Part shown: in pieces, positions 45,828-57,907 of the stretch | How positions within the stretch are numbered: position 1 is the first letter of the stretch | Layout: every line of letters begins with the position of its first letter | Source: Nitratireductor mangrovi | GTDB taxonomy: Bacteria; Pseudomonadota; Alphaproteobacteria; Rhizobiales; Rhizobiaceae | Length of the DNA stretch: 64,000 nt | NCBI RefSeq assembly: GCF_007922615.2 | Contig: NZ_CP042301.2 | Span: 1,240,001 to 1,304,000, forward strand | Direction: 5' to 3' | The notes under the pieces: model-generated | Database searches by the model: none | What the model was told of the DNA's origin: nothing | What the model saw: only the letters and a program-made list of their open reading frames with translations | Program-made: the position numbers and the translations under genes

Positions 45828-47249
45828 ATGAAAAGGCTCTCCCACGACCAGCAAGGCCTGCTGGACGCACTGCCCGACGCCAGTGCGATCGTCGACCCGG
45901 AGGGGTTTATCATCGCCGTCAACCGGGCGTGGAAGGCGTTCGGCACCGACAACGGCGGCGACAGCACCAATTTCAACATTGGCGACAGCTACTTCGCGAC
46001 CTGTTCCGATGCGGTGGGCGAAAGCGGAGCTGTGTCCGCGAGTGTCGGCCAGGGATTGTCGAACGTCCTCCAGAGCCACGACCATTTCAGTTGCGAGTAT
46101 CCGTGCCACAGTCCCACGGAGCGCCGCTGGTTCGAACTGATCATCCGGCCGTTCGTCATCGAAGGGTCCCGGTGCGCGATCCTCATGCACCGAAACATTA
46201 CGCTGCGGAAACTGCAGCAGATCGAGATCGCGGACGCGCGTGTCGTTGCCAACGAACTTGCAGCACTGGTGGCATCGTCGATCGACCCTATCATGAGCTT
46301 TGATCTGGGTGGTCGCATCCTGTCCTGGAACCACGCCGCCGAACGGCTTTACGGCTACATGCGCGAGGAGATCATCGGCCAGTCTGTCGCCATGCTCTTT
46401 CCGCCCGGCATTGACCAGACAACGGCAGGGTATATCGACGAGATTTTGCTCGGTCGGCAGCAGCGTTTCGAGGTGTCCAGGCGTACCAAGACCGGTGGCT
46501 TGAGAACGATCGCCGAGAGCGCTGCACCGGTACGGGACGCCCATGGCGAGATAACGGCCATCTCGAGCATTCATCGCGATATCACCGAGCAGAAGAGGCT
46601 CGAGGAAAGGAATCGGATCGCTGCACAGGAGCTGAGTCACCGGACCCGGAACCTGCTGACTGTCATACAGTCGATCGTGCGCCAGACCGCCAGGCGGGCC
46701 GCGACGGTAGACGATTTTCACGAGCGGTTTTCCGCGCGTATCGCCTCCCTTCTGGCATCGAACGATCTCCTGATTTCGGCACAGTGGGACGCGGTCCCGC
46801 TGGAGGAACTGGCGCTTCGCCAGATGGCCGCGTTCGCAGACACGAGTTCGGATCGGATTTCGGTCGGAGGACCTGCCGTCAGCTTGCTTCCGGCGGCGGT
46901 TCAGGCGCTTGGCATGAGCTTTCACGAACTCTCCACCAATGCTCTCAAATACGGCGCACTGAGTTCACGCTCGGGGCGACTCGCGCTGACATGGAATATC
47001 CGCTCCAAGGGCGACGCTGCCGAACTTGACATCCGCTGGGAGGAAAGGGGCATCGACGTCCAGGCCAAGCCAGAAGGGCACGGCTTCGGGCATGCGGTGC
47101 TAACGAGCGTGCTGGAGTCATCGCTTGATGCCTCGGTCAATTACGAGATTTCGCCTGACCGGCTGGTCTGGCGCGCGCTTGTGCCTGGCGAATACTTCCG
47201 CGCCGCGCAGGCGGTTGCCGAAGGCTTTCGCGACCAGGAGTTGTCGTGA
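45828..47249 (+). CDS. PAS-PAS HWE-family histidine kinase
   Basis: A 473-residue soluble kinase. Two PAS domains (about 10-125 and 145-255; FDLGGRILSWNHAAERLYGY marks the second) lead into an HWE kinase core: ELSHRTRNLLTVIQSIVRQT with His271, HELSTNALKYGAL as the N box, and IRWEERG supplying the W-x-E. HWE kinases of Hyphomicrobiales often act in general stress or light responses. The first PAS lies next to a motif FSCEYPCHSPTERRWFEL, of the kind seen in cofactor-free PAS domains. It starts 39 bases after pccA, with no response regulator adjacent. Confidence 0.9.
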   Translation: MKRLSHDQQGLLDALPDASAIVDPEGFIIAVNRAWKAFGTDNGGDSTNFNIGDSYFATCSDAVGESGAVSASVGQGLSNVLQSHDHFSCEYPCHSPTERRWFELIIRPFVIEGSRCAILMHRNITLRKLQQIEIADARVVANELAALVASSIDPIMSFDLGGRILSWNHAAERLYGYMREEIIGQSVAMLFPPGIDQTTAGYIDEILLGRQQRFEVSRRTKTGGLRTIAESAAPVRDAHGEITAISSIHRDITEQKRLEERNRIAAQELSHRTRNLLTVIQSIVRQTARRAATVDDFHERFSARIASLLASNDLLISAQWDAVPLEELALRQMAAFADTSSDRISVGGPAVSLLPAAVQALGMSFHELSTNALKYGALSSRSGRLALTWNIRSKGDAAELDIRWEERGIDVQAKPEGHGFGHAVLTSVLESSLDASVNYEISPDRLVWRALVPGEYFRAAQAVAEGFRDQELS

Positions 47250-47324
47250 CGGGCGCTCGATGCGCTCCGCGCCGGCTCTCTTTCACCGGCTCTCGGCTGG
47301 CTTAGTCCCTGTTTGCGGCTGGCC

Positions 47325-48029
47325 ATGCTAGGTCTGGGCATGGTTGTTGCCGCGCGCATCCTGTTTTTCGTCATGATCGTGCTTATCGCAGCGGTGCTGG
47401 GCGCGGCGGCGGCGTTTTTCGGCATGATCGCGATCGGAACCGTTGCCGGGACAGACAACACCGGCGGCGGGCTGGCGATGGGCGCGGCGGGCTTCGCGCC
47501 GGTCGGCGCCATCGTCGGCGCGGCGATCGGCACATGGTTCGCCTGGCGGACGATCTTCCGCTTCGGCGACAACGCAGTCATGGCCAGCGGTTTCGGCCTC
47601 GCCGTGCTTGCGGTGGGCGCCTGGTTCGTCAACGAGGAGCTGACCGACGGTGACCCATACGAACCCGGCAGGGAGCCGACGGTGCTGATCGAATGGCGCG
47701 TTCCCGAGGCCATTCCGCCCGACGAGGTCGACGGCATCTATCGCTTCACCATGCGCTCGTCCTACATGAACTGGACGCTGAGCACGCGGTGGGACGAGCC
47801 GCGCGCCCGCGCCGACGAAGAGCACACGATCCTGCGCATGCGCGGCGAAATTCGCTGGCGCGTCAACGGCCGCGTCTTCCAGCTGTGGCGCGCGCCCGCG
47901 CATGACGACCGCATCACCGTCGATCTCGGCCTTGCCCGCGACCCGCAACCATCGGCCGAGTATGGCCCCTGGCGGGAGGTCGACGGCGCGCCGGGACACG
48001 CTTTCCGCACGCGGGTGGTCGCGCAATAG
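47325..48029 (+). CDS. Membrane protein of unknown function
   Basis: A roughly 234-residue protein. Three hydrophobic helices lie in the first 105 residues (ILFFVMIVLIAAVLGAAAAF, a glycine/alanine-rich pair, and ASGFGLAVLAVGAWFV). A soluble C-terminal domain of about 130 residues, beta-rich with several Arg and Trp residues, follows (VLIEWRVPEAIPPDEVDG, RWRVNGRVFQLWRAP). I do not recognise it. The start is uncertain: ATG 47325, ATG 47340 or TTG 47313. Confidence 0.65.
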   Translation: MLGLGMVVAARILFFVMIVLIAAVLGAAAAFFGMIAIGTVAGTDNTGGGLAMGAAGFAPVGAIVGAAIGTWFAWRTIFRFGDNAVMASGFGLAVLAVGAWFVNEELTDGDPYEPGREPTVLIEWRVPEAIPPDEVDGIYRFTMRSSYMNWTLSTRWDEPRARADEEHTILRMRGEIRWRVNGRVFQLWRAPAHDDRITVDLGLARDPQPSAEYGPWREVDGAPGHAFRTRVVAQ

Positions 48030-48056
48030 CGCCGGTGCGGCGACGGCCGCCGCGTC

Positions 48057-48701
48057 TCACGCATAAGCAACCCAGCCGCGCCAGGTGAAGGCGGCGAAGA
48101 AAAGGCTGACACCGGAAAACCCGGCCTCGCGCAGCACCGCCTCGTCGTCGCGCGGATCGAGCAGGTCGATGGTGGAGGCCACCGCCTCGCGCGCGGCCTG
48201 TGCCTTGTCGGGCTCGACGCCGGAGGCGGCGGCGAAGGCGGCATAGCGCGACAGCCACCGGTCGCGCTCGCCCTTGGCCTGCGGGAAGCTCGAATGCGCC
48301 ACCACCAGCGGCGCGCCGGGTTTCAGCCGGCGGCGGATTTCGGCTGCCGTGCGCCTCCGCTCCTCGCGCGACATGAAATGCAGCGTCAACAGACAGGCGG
48401 CGGCATCGAACGGCCCCGCGGGTGCATCATCGATGTAGCCTTCGAGCAGCGTCGCGCGGGCGGCATGCTCGCCCAGCGTCGCCTCGGCCAGTTGCAACAT
48501 GGCTGGTGCCGGGTCGACACCGAGGAAGGTCCATTGCGGCTGCGCCTCGGCAAAAGCCTTCAGTTCCAACCCGCCGCCGGCGCCGAGCACGAGGACGCGG
48601 CCGTTTGCGGGTGCGCGCTCCGCCATCAGGATGGCGGCCATGCGGTGCAGATGGTGATAGCCGGGGACGAAACGCGGCGGCCCCTCGGCATAGCGTGCCA
48701 C
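48057..48701 (-). CDS. Class I SAM-dependent methyltransferase
   Basis: A Rossmann-fold methyltransferase. VLVLGAGGGLELKAFAEAQP is the SAM-binding motif I, LGVDPAPAML motif II, and FDAAACLLTLHF motif IV. The GTG at 48701 gives 214 residues, but in-frame conserved-looking sequence (AFLEHFSDPQAV) continues upstream of it without a start codon. A well-placed GGAGGT and ATG (48741) sit in another frame, one base off, suggesting a frameshift (see findings). The substrate is unknown. It follows an Rrf2 regulator gene. Confidence 0.75.
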   Translation of the reverse strand: MARYAEGPPRFVPGYHHLHRMAAILMAERAPANGRVLVLGAGGGLELKAFAEAQPQWTFLGVDPAPAMLQLAEATLGEHAARATLLEGYIDDAPAGPFDAAACLLTLHFMSREERRRTAAEIRRRLKPGAPLVVAHSSFPQAKGERDRWLSRYAAFAAASGVEPDKAQAAREAVASTIDLLDPRDDEAVLREAGFSGVSLFFAAFTWRGWVAYA

Positions 48702-48804
48702 CGCCTGCGGATCGGAAAAATGCTCCAGGAAGGCCGTTCATGCCGACCTCCGGGGGAATGGCGTGATGCGGCGTGGCGGCGGAAAGCCGGGCAGCTTCGC
48801 GGGC

Positions 48805-49269
48805 TCAGGATGCATGGGCAGTCTCCAGATCATGGCGGCCGCCGCGCGCCGCCATGCGGTCGCGGAAATCGGCGGCAAGGCGGGCGAGGGTGACGCCGCC
48901 GAGGCGCTCCAGCAGCAGGGCCTCCGCGTCGCGAAACGCCTCGCCGAGCGCGGCGTTGACGGCTTGCTCGACCAGGCAGGAGGGCGTCTCGCTGCGGTTG
49001 CCGATGGCGAGCAGAACCGGCTCGCCCAATGCTGCATAGACGTCGCGCAAGGTGATTTCGCCCAGATCGCGGGCCAGGCGCCAGCCGCCACCATGCCCGC
49101 GCTCCGAACGGACATAACCGGCCTCGCGCAGGCCCGCCATGATGCGGCGAACCACGACCGGATTGGTGCCCATCGCCTTCGCAAGCATCTCGGAGGTCAC
49201 CGGCCGCTCCATCTCCGCCATGTGCAGCAGGACATGAAGCACGCCAGAAAGTCGGCTGTCTCGTTTCAT
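48805..49269 (-). CDS. Rrf2-family transcriptional regulator
   Basis: A 154-residue Rrf2 protein. The winged helix covers residues 1-70 ([56 protein letters not shown]). Only one cysteine (Cys98) remains where IscR and NsrR have three, so an iron-sulfur cluster is unlikely; relatives such as YwnA also lack it. The start MKRDSRLSG is used because the upstream 12 residues cover the operator. It probably represses itself and the methyltransferase. Confidence 0.88.
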   Translation of the reverse strand: MKRDSRLSGVLHVLLHMAEMERPVTSEMLAKAMGTNPVVVRRIMAGLREAGYVRSERGHGGGWRLARDLGEITLRDVYAALGEPVLLAIGNRSETPSCLVEQAVNAALGEAFRDAEALLLERLGGVTLARLAADFRDRMAARGGRHDLETAHAS

Positions 49270-49286
49270 GTAACAATAAATGTTAC
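49270..49286. promoter_or_regulatory. Palindromic operator at the Rrf2 gene start
   Basis: GTAACAATAAATGTTAC has perfect six-base arms GTAACA/TGTTAC around a five-base spacer and abuts the Rrf2 ATG at 49269. The position and symmetry fit a dimeric repressor site for autoregulation. Confidence 0.65.
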
Positions 49287-49401
49287 GATATTGCGGGCGA
49301 GTCAAGATGACTTCGCGGTGGTGCCCCGATCTTCTCCCGTTCCCACGGGTGATTAGCGGAGAGGCCGGTGCCCCTTCGCGCCCCCCTCTGTCCTGCCGGA
49401 C

Positions 49402-49424
49402 ATCTCCCCCACAAGGGGGGAGAT
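49402..49424. repeat. Hairpin repeat of rhizobial type
   Basis: ATCTCCCCC and GGGGGAGAT form a perfect nine-base stem around ACAAG. Together with the preceding CTGTCCTGCCGGAC it is, as far as I recall, a common intergenic sequence in Mesorhizobium. It can act as a terminator for either strand. Confidence 0.7.
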
Positions 49425-49474
49425 TGAGCCGTCCGCGCTCGCATTGCCTCTCCTTTGCACGAGCTCCATCATCG

Positions 49475-49866
49475 CCACGCCCGCGAAACGCGTCTGGCCA
49501 TTGAAAGGGGAAGACGGGCGGCCGTCCGGTCGCTCATCTGGTAGGAACGTGCAACCTCGCGGCCGCCCGCCCGGCGTGCTTGCCCGGATGTGCAGGTGCG
49601 CGTTGCCGCACGTTCGCCTCAGAACACACGGCACTCGCAAAGCCGGTGGCCTCGCGACCGGAACTCTGTCGGCCCCGCACCTCACCCTGGGGCCCGGACC
49701 TGGGGGCTCATCGCCCAGCAACACCACCGTAGTGCTGCCGGTCCGGCGCCGGACGCCGCCCGGAGGCTCGGTGCGCATCCGTTTCCCGCGCGGCGATCGA
49801 GGGGGATGATACGAGTGGGTGGTAGGGGCGTGGATAAAAAGCGAGTGGTGAATAGCGAATAGTGAA
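49475..49866 (-). repeat. Dispersed intergenic element, copy 2 (inverted)
   Basis: The reverse complement matches 24235-24620 closely, with near-identity over the core at 49625-49800. The flank CACTATTCGCTATTCACCAC also resembles that of copy 1. The copies differ by an insertion near 49620 and by several bases near 49545. Confidence 0.85.
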
Positions 49867-50092
49867 CAGGAACGGGAGGTTGCATCGGCCGGTTGGACGC
49901 GACCTGTCCCGCAGTGCTTCGAAGGCCGCGTACCAGCAGTTGACGAAGTGGTCGCGCCTGGCGCGACGTGAAGGCGCTGGCGCCACGCAAGGGGCGCGAG
50001 ACTGATTCAGGCAGGATGGTTTCGGCCGATCCATGACGCCGCTGCGCGTTCACCCGTGGTGCCTATAGCCGCGTAACGGCCATATTGGCTGA

Positions 50093-51316
50093 TTACTCGT
50101 CCGGGCGGGCCGATTGCGACTTCGAGCGGTCGAACCTTCTTGCCTCAGGGGCCACCGGCATCCGCAGCGTGAAGCGCGTTTCCGTTTCCCCCGACGTGAG
50201 CCGCAAGGTGCCTCCGTGAGCCTTGGCGATCTCGCTGCTGATGTAGAGGCCCAATCCAAGTCCCTGCTGGCTTGGCCGGACCTCGCCGCGAAAGAACGGC
50301 CGGAACAGACGTTTTCTCACCTTTTCCGGGATGGGCGATCCCTTGTTGGCAACAGAGATCGACAGCCAGCCGTCGTGAATCGCCGCTTCCAGGAAAATCG
50401 GTTCGTCGGCCGCGCCATGAACAACCGCGTTTCCCAACAGGTTGGAGGCCAACTGGCCGATACGCGGGGCGTCGCAGAAAACCGGCTGTGGAAGATCGAG
50501 CCGCGTCTCGAAAGCCTTGTCCGGATGGGCCGTGCGCAACTCGCCGACCACCTGTTCCAGTATCGGCGCGACCTCAACCGATCGAGGTTCGACCTTGAAG
50601 CCGCCGCCGAGACGGATGCGCGCGAGATCAAGAAGATCGTCGATCAGGGCGGCCATCCGGTCGCTGCTCTCTGACATCAAGTAGATGATCGACCGGGCGC
50701 GTTCACTTTGCGCATCCCGGGACAGCATCTGCAGGCCGCTCTTGATGGACGCCAGGGGATTTCGCAGGTCATGGCCCAGAATTGCCAGGAACTGCTCGCG
50801 CAGCCTGGCCGTCTCGCGTTCGTCGGTCAGCCCGCGCATGATCCGCAACCGCTCGTCCACCTCCTTCTCGACACGCGCCGTCAGTGATGCGTTGAGTTCG
50901 GCCAATTCGTTGCGAGCAGCCTCGGCCGCGGCTTTCGCGTTGACAAGTTCACGCTCGTAGCGGCGCCGTTCCTCCGCCTTGAGCAGGGTGACGCGCGTAA
51001 ACAGCAGGTTGCCCTCGTCGTCCCGCTTCTCGACCGCACTGGCGAGAACCGCGACCCGCTGATCGCGCTTGGTCACCAGATCAAGGGCAACCTCTTCGAA
51101 AAAGCCCTGCATCCTCAGAAGCGGTGCGAAGTGGGTCTCGTAGAAGATGCGTCCTGGAACGTTCAGCAGATCGATGAAACTCCGGGCGAGGATTTCCTCC
51201 GTCGAGTAACCCAGCCAGGCAGCCAGCGTCGCATTGGCCCTGACGATCCGGCCATCGTGCCCAATAGAGAGGTAGCCGCACGGGGCGTTCTCATAGAGAT
51301 CCTGCAGGTCTTCCAT
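50093..51316 (-). CDS. PAS-domain histidine kinase, RsbP-type PAS
   Basis: A 407-residue soluble kinase. The PAS domain (about 5-118) opens NAPCGYLSIGHDGRIVRANAT and has VPGRIFYETHFAPLLRMQG, closely like the PAS of Bacillus RsbP as I recall it. A coiled coil (about 120-170) leads to a HisKA core with LGHDLRNPLASI (His182) and a HATPase domain with GLGLGLYISSEIAKAHGG. No receiver domain is attached or adjacent. The ATG at 51316 lies 25 bases after the upstream hydrolase stop; an upstream TTG (51349) would overlap that gene. The proposed ligand is the RsbQ-like hydrolase product. Confidence 0.85.
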   Translation of the reverse strand: MEDLQDLYENAPCGYLSIGHDGRIVRANATLAAWLGYSTEEILARSFIDLLNVPGRIFYETHFAPLLRMQGFFEEVALDLVTKRDQRVAVLASAVEKRDDEGNLLFTRVTLLKAEERRRYERELVNAKAAAEAARNELAELNASLTARVEKEVDERLRIMRGLTDERETARLREQFLAILGHDLRNPLASIKSGLQMLSRDAQSERARSIIYLMSESSDRMAALIDDLLDLARIRLGGGFKVEPRSVEVAPILEQVVGELRTAHPDKAFETRLDLPQPVFCDAPRIGQLASNLLGNAVVHGAADEPIFLEAAIHDGWLSISVANKGSPIPEKVRKRLFRPFFRGEVRPSQQGLGLGLYISSEIAKAHGGTLRLTSGETETRFTLRMPVAPEARRFDRSKSQSARPDE

Positions 51317-51341
51317 CGACAGGTCCCGCGCAGACCTTTCG

Positions 51342-52130
51342 TCAGACAAACGCCTTGATCGCCGCGACGACCTCTTTCGGGGCGCTGAGGTTGGGACAAT
51401 GGCCGGTCGCGTCGAGGATGACGAGACGACTGTCCGGCAGGGCACGATGAACATATTCGCCGACCTGCTGGCCTGCGATGACATCCTCCTTGCACTGCAG
51501 CACAAGAGTCGGCACGCGCAACTTCGGCAAGTCTTCGCGATTGTCCGACATGAAGGTCACGCGAGCGAACTGCTTGGCGATTTCCGGATCGGTGCGGCAA
51601 AAGCTGTTGACCAGTTCCTCGGCCAGTTCAGGCCTGTCGGCGTTGCCCATGATGACCGGCCCCATTGCCGCCGACCAGCCCATGTGATTGTCGTCGAGAA
51701 ACTCCAGCAGTTCATCGATCTGGGCCTCGGTGAAACCGCCCGAATAGCCGGCATCGTCGATGTAGCGTGGGGAGGGACCGACGAAAACCATGCCGCCGAA
51801 CAATCCGGGCACCTCGATCGCAGCGAGCATGCCGATCATCGCGCTCACGGAGTGGCCGACGAAGATTACGTCGCGCAGGTCCAGTTCCCGGCAAATTTCG
51901 ACGATGTCGGCCGCGTAGCCAGTGAGGTCGGCATATTTTGCCCGGTCATAGGCGGAAAGGTCCGACCGGCCTGCGCCGACATGGTCAAACAGGATGACCC
52001 GGAAGTCTTGCTCGAAATGCGGCGCCACGAAGCGCCACATGTTCTGGTCGCAGCCAAACCCGTGCGCGAACATCATCGGCCGACTCCCCGAGCCGGACTG
52101 CACGACATTGTTGCGTACCAGGACTGACAT
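51342..52130 (-). CDS. RsbQ-like alpha/beta hydrolase
   Basis: A 262-residue alpha/beta hydrolase. Ser94 in VGHSVSAMIGM, Asp216 (CKEDVIAG) and His244 (ATGHCPNLS) fit the catalytic triad of Bacillus RsbQ, and the shared stretches FAHGFGCDQNMW, RVILFDHVGAG and FVGPSPRYIDD are the RsbQ signature. RsbQ hydrolyses a small, unidentified hydrophobic ligand and activates RsbP through its PAS domain. Here the next gene encodes a kinase with that PAS type. The ATG follows AGGAGACCCG. Confidence 0.88.
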   Translation of the reverse strand: MSVLVRNNVVQSGSGSRPMMFAHGFGCDQNMWRFVAPHFEQDFRVILFDHVGAGRSDLSAYDRAKYADLTGYAADIVEICRELDLRDVIFVGHSVSAMIGMLAAIEVPGLFGGMVFVGPSPRYIDDAGYSGGFTEAQIDELLEFLDDNHMGWSAAMGPVIMGNADRPELAEELVNSFCRTDPEIAKQFARVTFMSDNREDLPKLRVPTLVLQCKEDVIAGQQVGEYVHRALPDSRLVILDATGHCPNLSAPKEVVAAIKAFV

Positions 52131-52223
52131 CGGGTCTCCTCGGCATTGGAGGCCAATGCAGGTCAAGGCGTAGGCTATACGCCGCTCAAACGCAACGAAA
52201 CAGCGGTTTACCCATGGGCAGCG

Positions 52224-55751
<3,528 letters not shown>

Positions 55752-55900
55752 GGGTCGTTTCGCTCATGCCGGGACTCAAGGTCGAAGCCGGCATTGTTTC
55801 CGATCGCAGGGCGGCGGCCAAGGCCGATGTCGCGTTTGCCACAGGCGGTTTCGGCGGCAGGCCGGGCAAGGACAGGGCGCCGGGAGGTTGCGGACGGCAG

Positions 55901-57214
55901 TCAGCCCTCGCGCTGCGGGCGGCCGCGGCTGCCCTTGCCGAAGGTGTAGCCGGTCTCCACGGCCTTGGTGCCGTATTTTTCGCGCAGGCGGTCGATGGCG
56001 CCTTCGGCCAGCGCCCGCTTGTGGGCGGCGACGTCGACGAGGTCGGAGGGATCGGCCTTGTCGTCCGGCGAAAGGTCCGACACACCGATGCCGATCAGCC
56101 GGTAGCGCGTGCCGTCGGTCTCCTTGCGCAACAGCTCGTGACCGGTTGAAAAGATGCGGTCGGCAAGCCGCGTCGGATCGGCCAGCCGCCGGTTGCGGGT
56201 GCGCAGCCTGAAGTCGCGCGTCTTCAGCTTCAGCACCACGGTGCGCCCGGCAATGCCGGCCTTCTTCAGCCGCGCCGAGACCTTTTCCGACAAGGCGCGC
56301 AGCACCGGCACCAGATCCTCGGGCGAGGCGAGGTCGGTGTCGAAGGTGGTTTCGGCCGAAACACTCTTGGCGTCGTGGTCGGCATGGACGCGGCGTTCGT
56401 CGAGGCCGCGCGACAGGTGGTAGAGCCGGTCACCCATCGAGCCGTAGCGCTTCATCAGTTCGCCGCGCTCCATCGCCTGCAACTGCGCGATGCGGCGGAT
56501 GCCGTCGCGCTCCAGCGTCGCCGCGAAGGCCTTGCCGACGCCCCAGATCAGGGTCACCGGCTGCTCGGCCAGGAATCCGAGCGCCTCGGCTTCGCCGATG
56601 ACGGCAAAGCCGCGCGGCTTGTTGAAATCGGAGGCGACCTTGGCGAGGAACTTGCAATAGGAAAGCCCGACGGAGACGGTGATGCCGATCTCGTCCTCGA
56701 CGGCGCGCGCGAACCGCGCCAGCACCAGCGCCGGCGGCATGCCATGCAGCTTCTCGGTGCCGGCGAGATCGAGGAAGGCCTCGTCGATCGAGATCGGCTC
56801 GACCAGCGGCGTGAGCGCCGTCATCCTGTCGCGGACCTCGCGGCCGACGCGGGCGTATTTTTCCATGTCGGGCGGCAGCACCACGGCGTGGGGACAGGCT
56901 TCCAGCGCCTTGAACATCGGCATCGCCGAGCGCACGCCGTTGATTCGGGCGATATAGCAGGCGGTCGACACCACGCCGCGCTTGCCGCCGCCGATGATCA
57001 GCGGCTTGTCGCGCAGTTCCGGCCGGTCACGCTTTTCGACCGCGGCATAAAAGGCGTCGCAGTCGATATGGGCGATCGCGAGCCGGTAGAGCTCGCTGTG
57101 CCGCAGGAGGCGCGGGCTGCCGCAATGCTCGCAGCGCCGCGCCGCCGCACGCTGCTGCGGGGTAAGGCAGTCGCGGCAGAAACCGGCTTGCGGATCGTTG
57201 ACAGCTTGTCTCAT
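55901..57214 (-). CDS. dinB: DNA polymerase IV
   Basis: A 437-residue Y-family polymerase. Catalytic segments are [20 protein letters not shown] and [12 protein letters not shown]. Before them is an extra N-terminal CRDC...CEHC pair (Cys13, 16, 28, 31), a zinc-ribbon-like addition absent from E. coli DinB. I chose the ATG at 57214 because the SOS box lies just upstream; earlier in-frame ATGs would overlap the box. It is induced translesion synthesis by family knowledge. Confidence 0.93.
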   Translation of the reverse strand: MRQAVNDPQAGFCRDCLTPQQRAAARRCEHCGSPRLLRHSELYRLAIAHIDCDAFYAAVEKRDRPELRDKPLIIGGGKRGVVSTACYIARINGVRSAMPMFKALEACPHAVVLPPDMEKYARVGREVRDRMTALTPLVEPISIDEAFLDLAGTEKLHGMPPALVLARFARAVEDEIGITVSVGLSYCKFLAKVASDFNKPRGFAVIGEAEALGFLAEQPVTLIWGVGKAFAATLERDGIRRIAQLQAMERGELMKRYGSMGDRLYHLSRGLDERRVHADHDAKSVSAETTFDTDLASPEDLVPVLRALSEKVSARLKKAGIAGRTVVLKLKTRDFRLRTRNRRLADPTRLADRIFSTGHELLRKETDGTRYRLIGIGVSDLSPDDKADPSDLVDVAAHKRALAEGAIDRLREKYGTKAVETGYTFGKGSRGRPQREG

Positions 57215-57220
57215 CGCTGC

Positions 57221-57235
57221 GAACATAAAGAGAAC
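57221..57235 (-). promoter_or_regulatory. LexA (SOS) box at dinB
   Basis: GAACATAAAGAGAAC on the plus strand (GTTC-N7-GTTC on the minus strand) is a perfect alphaproteobacterial LexA site, seven bases before the dinB ATG. It also lies 57 bases before the divergent GNAT gene. Confidence 0.8.
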
Positions 57236-57291
57236 AAATTGCATGGTAGTCGAGGCGGGGCCGCAACACAAGGCGCCCGGGAGGGGACGCT

Positions 57292-57867
57292 ATGGTTGTG
57301 GATATCAGGCCGCTTACATTCGATCTTTGGCCGGTGCTCGAGGACCTCTTCGGGAAGCAGGGGGCCTGCTACGGGTGCTGGTGCACACATTTCCGGCTGC
57401 CGCCGGCCGCGCGGCGCGAAAACAACCGCGAAAGCAACAAGGCACATTTCATGAAACGGGTCGAGGACGGCCCGCCGCCGGGGCTGATGGCGCTCGATGG
57501 CGGGGTCGGCATCGGCTGGATGCAGGTCGGGCCGCGTGCCGATGTACCCGAATGGAACAATGCCGGCCGCGTCTCGGCGCCGCTCGACGACGCGGAGCGC
57601 GACGACGGCGCCGTCTGGGCGGTGTCGTGCTTCTTCATCCGCAGCAAGGCGCGCGGCGCCGGCTTGACCCACCGGCTGCTGGCCGCCGGGATCGCGCATG
57701 CGCGCGAAAACGGCGCGCGCCTCCTCGACGCCTGTCCGATGACGGAATCCAAAAGCGCCCGCTCGATCGGCCTGTTCGTCGGCTCGACCCGGGTGTTCGA
57801 AAAGGCGGGGTTCGAGGCGGTGGCGGAACGCAAGCCGGGCCGGCCGCTGATGCGGCTGGCGTTGTGA
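57292..57867 (+). CDS. GNAT acetyltransferase with CxxCxC motif
   Basis: A 191-residue GNAT protein. An N-terminal CYGCWC (Cys26, 29, 31) followed by THFRLPP marks a subgroup seen in several phyla. The acetyl-CoA site is near RGAGLTHRLLAAGIAHAREN and the end has FEKAGFEAV. The substrate is unknown. GGAGGGGACGCT supports the ATG at 57292. It diverges from dinB. Confidence 0.85.
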   Translation: MVVDIRPLTFDLWPVLEDLFGKQGACYGCWCTHFRLPPAARRENNRESNKAHFMKRVEDGPPPGLMALDGGVGIGWMQVGPRADVPEWNNAGRVSAPLDDAERDDGAVWAVSCFFIRSKARGAGLTHRLLAAGIAHARENGARLLDACPMTESKSARSIGLFVGSTRVFEKAGFEAVAERKPGRPLMRLAL

Positions 57868-57907
57868 AAGGGCAGGGCACGGCACTATCGCCGCGCGGGG
57901 CGCGGGC

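Larger units (their letters stand above)
49287..50092. other. Gene-free repeat-rich region
   Basis: An 806-base region with no convincing gene. It contains a hairpin repeat (49402-49424), the inverted copy of the 24.2-24.6 kb element (49475-49866), and about 220 bases of GC-rich sequence before the kinase stop codon, with short hairpins such as GCGCCTGGCGC near 49956 but nothing recognisable. Confidence 0.7.
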
